From an uncultured Oxalobacter sp. (GTDB taxonomy: Bacteria; Pseudomonadota; Gammaproteobacteria; Burkholderiales; Burkholderiaceae_D), in the NCBI GenBank assembly GCA_934270705.1, contig CAKQQG010000019.1, positions 1 to 24,241 on the forward strand: a stretch of 24,241 bases of DNA, written 5' to 3'. The notes beneath the pieces are model-generated. The model was given only the letters and a program-made list of their open reading frames with translations. It had not been told where the DNA came from and made no database searches. Below are positions 15,543 to 20,725 of the stretch, piece after piece. Position 1 is the stretch's first letter. The number at the start of each line of letters is the position of its first letter. Made by a program: the position numbers and the translations under genes.

Positions 15543-16130
15543 CTAATTGAACGGATATGTATAGGTTTTAGCCTGGACACGATACGGCATAATCAGGCCA
15601 GAAAAACCATTGACGGCAATATCAACAGGTGCAGGCCCGTCACCGTTAAAATGGATATATGGCTGAACCGTGCTTTTCCGTCCGTGGAACTCTTTTAGGC
15701 ACTTTGCAAACAGCCCGATTAGTTCGGGGTTATACTGTGCCAGTTCTCCAGATACCGCTTCAGGACGCGGCCATAGCCGCCTGAAGTCGGGAAAATGCGG
15801 AAACTTTTTGTCTATATTGATAACTTCCGCCGTGATGTTCCCGTCTTGCAGTGTGGCTATGTCCTCAGATACTTCCAAAGTAATACAGGGACTCTTGAGG
15901 CCCTTAGCGATTGCATACGGTATCAATACGCGGCACTTGTCGGCATTACCGGCATTATCTGGATGATGAGGGCACCGGAAAAACCCGATAACCGTTCCCG
16001 TACTGGCGAATAATGATACTTGCTGACCGTCAACGATAACCGTTACACCCTGTAAAAACTCCCACGTTTCTTTAGGGTTCACGAAATGGGACAGTGCCTT
16101 GATTTCAACCGAATTTATTGTTACTTTCAT
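15543..16130 (-). CDS. Phage protein, possibly sliding-clamp-like
   Basis: A 195-residue protein. N-terminal MKVTINSVEIKALSHFVNPK with a strand-rich middle (EFLQGVTVIVDGQQVSLFAS) and C-terminal YNPELIGLFAKCLKEF...GFSGLIMPYRV recall the layout of one beta-clamp (DnaN) domain, whose C-terminus similarly ends in a 'VMPMR' strand. Comparable clamp-like proteins occur in phage early regions. The resemblance is by eye and weak. GGAG lies 9 nt before the ATG. Confidence 0.5.
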   Translation of the reverse strand: MKVTINSVEIKALSHFVNPKETWEFLQGVTVIVDGQQVSLFASTGTVIGFFRCPHHPDNAGNADKCRVLIPYAIAKGLKSPCITLEVSEDIATLQDGNITAEVINIDKKFPHFPDFRRLWPRPEAVSGELAQYNPELIGLFAKCLKEFHGRKSTVQPYIHFNGDGPAPVDIAVNGFSGLIMPYRVQAKTYTYPFN

Positions 16131-16164
16131 TTTTTCTTTCTCCGTTTATTTTGGATTATCTTTA

Positions 16165-16184
16165 GGCCCGCGCTCAGGCGGGCC
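16165..16184. repeat. GC-rich intergenic hairpin
   Basis: GGCCCGC (16165-16171) and GCGGGCC (16178-16184) are perfectly complementary around GCTCAG. It lies between two minus-strand genes. No U run follows on either side, so its role in termination is doubtful. Confidence 0.5.
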
Positions 16185-16194
16185 GTAGTGTTGT

Positions 16195-16446
16195 TTAATC
16201 AGCTAGCCACGTCACTGTTAAATCAATGCAGTCACACGGCAGGCCGAATGCAGGATAGGACGTAAAATAGCGGTTTTCGCCATAGTCAAAACAAGGCGAA
16301 TATGGCGACCCATCGCACTCTAAAGAATCCCTCCACGCATCTATATTCCGCACATCTTCTTCAGACAGTCCGCTATCGTCACCATATTCGAGATAACAGA
16401 CCGCATATTCTGGAAGCTGATAGAGTCCTTGTTTTACGATACGCAT
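16195..16446 (-). CDS. Phage hypothetical protein, acidic, 83 aa
   Basis: An acidic cysteine-containing protein (CYLEYGDDSGLSEEDVRNID...CDGSPYSPCFDYGENRYF). GGAGGT is 4-5 nt before the chosen ATG, 10 bp after the ardA stop, so co-expression with ardA is likely. The family is unknown. Its strong negative charge next to a DNA-mimic antirestriction gene is suggestive only. Confidence 0.6.
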   Translation of the reverse strand: MRIVKQGLYQLPEYAVCYLEYGDDSGLSEEDVRNIDAWRDSLECDGSPYSPCFDYGENRYFTSYPAFGLPCDCIDLTVTWLAD

Positions 16447-16456
16447 AACACCTCCA

Positions 16457-16927
16457 TTAAAGCGCAGCTGCATTACGGATAACATACCGCCCATATTCGA
16501 CCCAGTAGCCACCGCATACGCAATCGCGCGCATATGCGTCATAGTCAATATATCTAGTCAGGTGGTCGGGAATATCCAGTGCTTCCGGCATTTCTTGCTC
16601 AGCACATTCACGTAACGTACCCTCGAAAATAATCACGTCATCATATTTGCGCATAACGGTTTCAAGATCAGCGCGGTTATATTCGGCCAGATATTGCACC
16701 GCGACCACTTCCAGATCAGACAGGCCCCCCATGAAGTCTAAAAACTCCGCCAAATTGGACCCGTCGATATTCAGCGCGTAGAAAATTTCGCTGTATTCGT
16801 AGTCGATACAGTCGATGCTGTATTCTTCAAAATCAGCGGTTTCCAGTTTTTCTTCCAGTTCTTCGGCAGTGTTGAAGTAAAACCCGTGGTACCCGTAACC
16901 GTAAGGGTTAGCATAAAATTTTGACAT
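16457..16927 (-). CDS. ardA: ArdA-like antirestriction protein
   Basis: A 156-residue very acidic protein. Landmarks of the ArdA family: opening MSKFYANPYGYGYHGFYF, EEYSIDCIDYE near residue 35, VQYLAEYNRADLETV, and the C-terminal YIDYDAYARDCVCGGYWVEY. ArdA mimics about 40 bp of bent DNA and blocks type I restriction enzymes and their methylases. The length is slightly below plasmid ArdA (about 166). AGAGGTG is 5 nt before the ATG. In T7 the equivalent early antirestriction gene is ocr (0.3). Confidence 0.75.
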   Translation of the reverse strand: MSKFYANPYGYGYHGFYFNTAEELEEKLETADFEEYSIDCIDYEYSEIFYALNIDGSNLAEFLDFMGGLSDLEVVAVQYLAEYNRADLETVMRKYDDVIIFEGTLRECAEQEMPEALDIPDHLTRYIDYDAYARDCVCGGYWVEYGRYVIRNAAAL

Positions 16928-16946
16928 GTTCGCACCTCTAAGCATC

Positions 16947-16960
16947 GCTCATATTTGAGC
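16947..16960. repeat. Inverted repeat GCTCA-TATT-TGAGC upstream of ardA
   Basis: With flanking C/G the arms are 6 bp. It lies 20 bp before the ardA start and shares the core GCTCA-N4-TGAGC with the 14774-14787 repeat. A phage operator or RNA hairpin is possible. Confidence 0.4.
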
Positions 16961-16973
16961 GTTATGTTCCGAT

Positions 16974-16994
16974 AAAAGCGGGCACTGCGCCCGC
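16974..16994 (-). terminator. Intrinsic terminator (minus strand)
   Basis: On the minus strand GCGGGC, loop GCAGT, GCCCGC is followed by TTTTAT. It lies 17 bp after the stop of the frameshifted small gene and before ardA, so ardA may need read-through or its own promoter. Confidence 0.7.
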
Positions 16995-17010
16995 GTGTGT
17001 GTCTTGTTGA

Positions 17011-17221
17011 TTACTGGAGCAGGCCGGTTACGTCCGCCAGAGCGTAGGCCTGATAACATGTCAGTTCTGCCATACCGGATTCACCTGCCTTCATGTCTGC
17101 CTCTTCGGCAGTCTGAGCAAACACCGACACTTGACAAGCGTAACTTCCAGCCTGCCGCAAGGGCGGTATTGATGGCGCAAGTGTAATCGATCGGGGTTTT
17201 ATAGTAGGTAGGTTGTTTCAT
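17011..17221 (-). pseudogene. Small early gene apparently split by a frameshift
   Basis: An ATG frame at 17219-17221 gives 46 codons (PTYYKTPIDYTCAINTALAAG...) ending at 17081. The +1 frame, open over the whole stretch but without its own good start, reads SYACQVSVFAQTAEEADMK, GESGMAELTCYQAY and ALADVTGLLQ to a stop at 17011. Joining them after INTALAAG gives one sensible protein of about 70 residues. A one-base indel near 17,145 is the simplest explanation; programmed frameshifting or two small genes are alternatives. No family is recognised. Confidence 0.5.
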
Positions 17222-17470
17222 TTCACGCTTTCTTGTGTGTGTGTGGGTGCTCCGGGTGCCACAAATCGGCGTTAGACGATCAGGCCTATTTCCGGTTAGG
17301 GTGTTGTATTAGCCTACACCCGAAGCATTGCTATATTTTCCAGCAAACACAAATAACACAATTTCGGTTACATGTGCCTACCGCTAACGCATGAGTTTGT
17401 GGACTCAATGATGCTAATAATACGCTGTTTTTGTTTGTTGTAATTGACCTAGGTCAAGATTTTGTAAAAT
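17222..17470. other. Regulatory gap before the early-type genes, with palindrome
   Basis: An AT-rich 249-bp gap between the lipoprotein stop and the small early genes, where their promoter should be. It contains the perfect palindrome TTGACCTAGGTCAA (17444-17457), 12 bp beyond the lipoprotein stop. Several weak minus-strand -10 candidates exist but no clear -35/-10 pair. Confidence 0.45.
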
Positions 17471-18598
17471 TTATCGTTTATGAAACATGTCCATATCGCG
17501 CATTTTTTCCAGCTCTCTACGCTCTATTTCACTTAACAAGCCTTTACTTTCTCTTATTTCGTATTCATGCTTGCGTAACTGGAGAGATTTTTTTAGATAC
17601 TCAGTAATCTTGATATTCTTAGACAATAAGTTATTTATTAGTGCTGCATATGCGTCCGTATGTTCTTGTGACATTTTAATCATATCACCCTGAGACATAA
17701 GCCGAAAAAGATTTCCCATGTATTTACTACACTCAACATCATTAAATTTTCTACCAAGATTTTTTACTTCAGTATCTGTTAAATATCTATCTAAATCTTT
17801 ACCAGTATGCAAAATTTGTTTTCGTAATTCTATTTCAAAAGTGGGGTATTTTTCAACGCAAGAGGCATAGTTTTTCAACGTCTCTTTTAATTCGTCGTTT
17901 GGCGCACTTGTGATCATCATTTTTATATCAAGAAGTGCTCTTTTTGAATACTTTTTCCCTGCTTCAATAGACTTGCGCAAGTCTTCTCTATCTTGAATAG
18001 ATAAATCCCTTACCCATTGTTCTTGATTTCTTTGTACAGTAATCGCGTTTGATTCGAGGGTTTTAGAAATATATTCATCTATTCTTATCTTTCCAAGCAA
18101 AAGAGCCGAAATAGAATCGTTTACCACTTTTAGATTTCTTTCTACATTTTTTCTTGTATCTTTACTTCCAGTTACTTCTGATAGATATAGAAATTCTTTT
18201 TCGCATGATGTCTCATAAAATTTACCACTTAAAGCCGCTTTTTCTCTGTCTGTTAAATATCTATTTGTATCTTTTCCTGTAATAAGAATCTGCTCTCTTA
18301 AAGATATTTCAAATGATGGATATTTTGTACTGCAAATATATGCATTTTTATATGCGCTCTTAATTACAGGATCGTTGATTAGCTCTGACGCTGCTTTTAA
18401 ATTATCCCGTTTCTGTTTATATACACGCTTATTTACATCTAATGTCCCGTGCAGATACGCTTTTTCCTGCTCTGTCAGGTTGCGAACATATTCAGTGTTT
18501 GCTGTCTGCTTTACAGGCTCTTCCGGCGGCTCACTGCCTATCTCGCAAGCACATAGAAATAGCGGAAGTACCGTACTGGCGAAAATAGTCTTTTTCAC
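17471..18598 (-). CDS. Prophage lipoprotein with two tandem domains
   Basis: A 375-residue lipoprotein: signal MKKTIFASTVLPLF with lipobox LCAC, so C18 would be lipidated. Residues about 37-187 and 195-345 are a tandem duplication at a constant offset of 158 residues (Y37/W195, C89/C247, C132/C290). Both repeats carry KYPxFEIxLRxQIL, TGKDxxRYLTD and KF...C. Two cysteines per repeat suggest disulfides. The start is GTG, overlapping the upstream 51-aa gene (GTGA). It is much more AT-rich than its neighbours, a typical phage-carried 'moron' that may alter the host envelope, for example superinfection exclusion. The family is not recognised. Confidence 0.75.
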   Translation of the reverse strand: MKKTIFASTVLPLFLCACEIGSEPPEEPVKQTANTEYVRNLTEQEKAYLHGTLDVNKRVYKQKRDNLKAASELINDPVIKSAYKNAYICSTKYPSFEISLREQILITGKDTNRYLTDREKAALSGKFYETSCEKEFLYLSEVTGSKDTRKNVERNLKVVNDSISALLLGKIRIDEYISKTLESNAITVQRNQEQWVRDLSIQDREDLRKSIEAGKKYSKRALLDIKMMITSAPNDELKETLKNYASCVEKYPTFEIELRKQILHTGKDLDRYLTDTEVKNLGRKFNDVECSKYMGNLFRLMSQGDMIKMSQEHTDAYAALINNLLSKNIKITEYLKKSLQLRKHEYEIRESKGLLSEIERRELEKMRDMDMFHKR

Positions 18599-18750
18599 AA
18601 TGTGTCCGGTATATTATCCTTTTGAAAGAACATTTTTCTTTTAATTTCTTCAAAGTCAGTCCATCCTTTTTCTTCGCCGGACTTTTTTCCTTTTTCCAGT
18701 TCCACTAAAAGAGTCAGGATTGTATTTGTTTGTTCACTTCTTTTTGGCAT
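18595..18750 (-). CDS. 51-aa protein between antitoxin and lipoprotein
   Basis: A charged 51-residue frame (MPKRSEQTNTILTLLVELEK...GWTDFEEIKRKMF). Its ATG overlaps the antitoxin stop (TAATG) and its TGA overlaps the lipoprotein GTG start (GTGA), so it is locked into the operon. AAGGT lies 7 nt upstream. The composition suits a small helical protein. Unknown function; perhaps a partner of the TA pair. Confidence 0.65.
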   Translation of the reverse strand: MPKRSEQTNTILTLLVELEKGKKSGEEKGWTDFEEIKRKMFFQKDNIPDTL

Positions 18751-19070
18751 TACGCTACCTTTTCCGCCGCTTCCCGCTCTTTTCTTTCTTCCAGCATTTC
18801 AAACATGATCGCTTTTGCTTCAGCATCCGCGAAACGCTGCAATACATCACGCATCAGTACCTTGTAGTTTGTCAGGCCTCTATAACTGGCGATACCGGAA
18901 AGTGTCTTGATTAACTCCTTGTCCATCTTTATCGACACTTTTTCAAGACCTAATGCATCATCAACGGCTTTAGCTTCTTCTTGTCCTACACGTTCGGCAT
19001 GTTCTGCATCTTGACCGTATTTTCCGTTTTCCCAGTCTTCGCAGGTATCTATGATTTCTTCTTTTATCAT
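18750..19070 (-). CDS. Probable antitoxin, ribbon-helix-helix type
   Basis: A 106-residue acidic protein. The stretch VSIKMDKELIKTLSGIASYR followed by GLTNYKVLMRDVLQRF has the strand-helix-helix pattern of CopG/RHH DNA-binding domains. The N-terminal acidic part may embrace the toxin. The start MIKEE is fixed by an ATGA overlap with the toxin stop; an ATG four codons upstream is also possible. It probably neutralises the toxin and represses the operon. Confidence 0.65.
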   Translation of the reverse strand: MIKEEIIDTCEDWENGKYGQDAEHAERVGQEEAKAVDDALGLEKVSIKMDKELIKTLSGIASYRGLTNYKVLMRDVLQRFADAEAKAIMFEMLEERKEREAAEKVA

Positions 19071-19345
19071 TTTTGGTTCCATATATCTAATTCATCCTCG
19101 TTCGGAGCATATGCAGTCTTGATATGGATTCCATCCAGTTTGCGGATAAACACCACTTTTAACATCCTGCATCTGTTTGTTTCCGCAATGATCCATTGTG
19201 TCGGAGGGATAGTCCTATGTTGCAATCGGTCATCAATTAACGGCTCATCTTCCACGTTTACAAGACATTGCATGACTTCTTCAGGTGTTACGTTGTGTTT
19301 GTCTTTGAGCTTATCTGCAATTTTCGGGGATATGATGATCTTCAT
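19067..19345 (-). CDS. Probable toxin of a type II-like TA pair
   Basis: A 92-residue protein matching the small family often labelled, without evidence, 'ADP-ribosyl-(dinitrogen reductase) hydrolase': ISPKIADKLKDKHNVTPEEV, then PPTQWIIAETNRCRMLKVVF and IKTAYAPNEDEL. The size and strand pattern recall RelE/BrnT-fold toxins, and the family is commonly paired with ribbon-helix-helix proteins as here. Here the toxin gene comes before the antitoxin. Ribosome-binding site weak. Activity is not shown. Confidence 0.62.
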   Translation of the reverse strand: MKIIISPKIADKLKDKHNVTPEEVMQCLVNVEDEPLIDDRLQHRTIPPTQWIIAETNRCRMLKVVFIRKLDGIHIKTAYAPNEDELDIWNQK

Positions 19346-19617
19346 CGGCAGGCTTTCTGTTGTTTGTCACTTCCATCATCCGGTAGTTACCCTGCAAAGT
19401 CAATCATTTTGAGCTGTAAAACTAGGGTACACCAAAACCGCGTTAAATGGCCTTATGAGCGCTTCAATTTGTTCTGGGTACCACCCTACCAGTACACAAG
19501 GGAAAATCGCTTGTGAGGCTTTCTGACGCTTTCTGTGGGCTTTTGGGGTCTTTGAGTGTCTTTGATTCCTTCGGCACTGATTACATATACACACATTTTA
19601 ACACTATACAAAAAGAT

Positions 19618-19637
19618 ATTATATAAAAAAGTATAAT
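19618..19637. promoter_or_regulatory. Overlapping -10-like boxes in an AT-rich tract
   Basis: A minus-strand TATAAT (19618-19623) and a plus-strand TATAAT (19632-19637) lie in sequence that is nearly pure A/T. The minus-strand box could serve the toxin-antitoxin-lipoprotein operon, although it is 270 bp from the toxin start and no well-spaced -35 is seen (TTGAAC is 14 bp away). Confidence 0.3.
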
Positions 19638-19916
19638 GTTCAAAAAGATTGATAAAATGCAACAGTACAGGATATATAATCTCTTTCAATATCTTTATAA
19701 ATCAATAACTTATCAATCAATAGAGACACACAATAGCCGCAAAGACCCTCTCTGTTCCCCTCCCCCCTCTGATAGTATGCCCCCACGGGGGAAGCCGCGC
19801 CTGCGAGTCATCGAGATGCCCTCTCAAATTTTTAAAGTAAAACTTTTGGGGACATATTGATTTAACTGAAAAATAAGACAACCCCTCCATATTCGCGTCA
19901 TTTGCCGATCGACGGA

Positions 19917-20108
19917 TCACAAAGCTAAGCGGGAGGGGTGTAATTCATTTTGAGCAGCAAAAAAGATTCCCCTTCCGTTGCCCTCAAGAGAAACTTCCAG
20001 TCCTTTTCCTGCACAGCTATAATAATTCCCAGCGCTGATGTCCATATTGGAAGTGTTTTCAGTAAAGGTGTTTCCTGTCGGGTCACATCCGTCAGGAACA
20101 GTTAGCAA
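19917..20108 (-). CDS. Doubtful 63-codon frame in the non-coding region
   Basis: A TTG-initiated frame LTVPDGCDPTGNTFTENTSN continuing NMDISAGNYYSC and GLEVSLEGNGRGIFFAAQNE. It reads more protein-like than chance but has no proper Shine-Dalgarno, follows a stop at once and runs through the left arm of the inverted repeat. Possibly a gene remnant; the repeat's right arm would encode a related GLEVSLEDN on the other strand. Confidence 0.2.
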   Translation of the reverse strand: MLTVPDGCDPTGNTFTENTSNMDISAGNYYSCAGKGLEVSLEGNGRGIFFAAQNELHPSRLAL

Positions 20109-20201
20109 TCCTTGTTATTGCGGAACGGTGGTGGAGACGGTTAATAGCCGCCTAAGCCATGACCTTGAAAACTAACCAAATGGAGGAGCTATACAGTTTT
20201 T

Positions 20202-20345
20202 AAATTGAATATCTCACACAGCGTACAACGGGGTATTCTGTTCGCTGTCAAAGGTTTGTACTATACCCTACAAACCCTTTACACGCTGATTCAGATATTT
20301 TACAGCGTTGGGTAAAGGGGGTGAGAGACCACCCCTTTTATTTTA
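20202..20345 (+). ncRNA. Structured RNA candidate with four stem-loops
   Basis: Four successive stem-loops on the plus strand: SL1 ACAGCG/CGCTGT (20218-20223, 20243-20248); SL2 11 bp with one bulge (20250-20260, 20269-20280); SL3 ACGCTG/CAGCGT (20283-20288, 20303-20308); SL4 the terminator. A possible promoter is TTGAAA (20165-20170), 19-bp spacer, TATACA (20190-20195). SL1 and SL3 arms are cross-complementary, so an alternative fold is possible. A 36-codon TTG frame (20205-20315) runs through but lacks a well-placed ribosome-binding site (GGAGGAG is 17 nt away). Only a secondary-structure argument; no RNA family recognised. Confidence 0.45.
20314..20345 (+). terminator. Intrinsic terminator on the plus strand
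   Basis: AAAGGGGGTG, loop AGAGAC, CACCCCTTT with one bulged G, then TATTTT. It is a convincing intrinsic terminator, yet no plus-strand protein gene precedes it, which supports a plus-strand small RNA. The same stem would also be read from the terminase side, with an A-rich rather than U-rich flank. Confidence 0.7.
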
Positions 20346-20467
20346 GCTGGAAGCTGGACTGGAAGTTTCTCTTGAAGACAACGTGAGGGAATCCATCTTG
20401 TGCAGTAAAGTACAACATCCTTTCTGTTATTACTTCAAGTTATCTTAAAGTTCTATCTTTACCATAT

Positions 20468-20577
20468 ATGACAGCCACATAGGAAACTTTGATTCCCCCC
20501 TTACCCCCCATGAGTTAGGTGGTAAGAGGCAGTTTCCCATGACAGCTATCACATATTTCATACATGACGAGCACACA
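20468..20577. repeat. Three iterated ATGAC...CACAT motifs
   Basis: ATGACAGCCACAT (20468-20480), ATGACAGCTATCACAT (20539-20554) and ATGACGAGCACACAT (20563-20577), all in the same orientation, lie 150-260 bp downstream of the large-terminase stop. Iterated motifs at this place would suit a packaging-recognition or regulatory site. Confidence 0.4.
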
Positions 20578-20725
20578 TGAGGCTTTGACCGGTCTTACTC
20601 TTTCGATGCCGGAACCCTGCCCTCACGGCAGAGCCATCCCCCAATATAAAGCATTATTTATATCTATGGTGCAACATTAGAATAACTTGTTGATTTTACT
20701 ACGTTTTATTTTTGCTCATTTTGTG

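Larger units (their letters stand above)
19965..20394. repeat. About 39-bp imperfect inverted repeat flanking 352 bp
   Basis: The arm 19965-20003 and the reverse complement of 20356-20394 share 20 identical bases (GGACTGGAAGTTTCTCTTGA) and then match imperfectly for nearly 20 more with a one-base gap; weaker similarity continues outward. The bounded segment holds the structured RNA candidate. It could be a MITE-like non-autonomous element, an invertible segment or duplicated gene ends. Confidence 0.6.
19346..20725. other. Large mostly non-coding region after the terminase
   Basis: A 1.38-kb stretch with no convincing long gene. From left to right: AT-rich promoter-like sequence (about 19,590-19,730); a C-run region (19,750-19,800) with CCCCCACGGGGG; one arm of an inverted repeat (19,965-20,003); a plus-strand structured RNA candidate (20,202-20,345); the second arm (20,356-20,394); CTTACC/GGTAAG hairpin near 20,500-20,526; iterated ATGAC...CACAT motifs (20,468-20,577). 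In T7-type phages the concatemer junction and terminal repeat follow gene 19, so the packaging end may be here. Confidence 0.55.

Noticed and set aside
20205..20315. 36-codon TTG frame on the plus strand inside the structured region
   Set aside because: The GGAGGAG is 17 nt from the TTG, and the sequence is better explained by stem-loops ending in a terminator. Kept only as a note under the RNA candidate.
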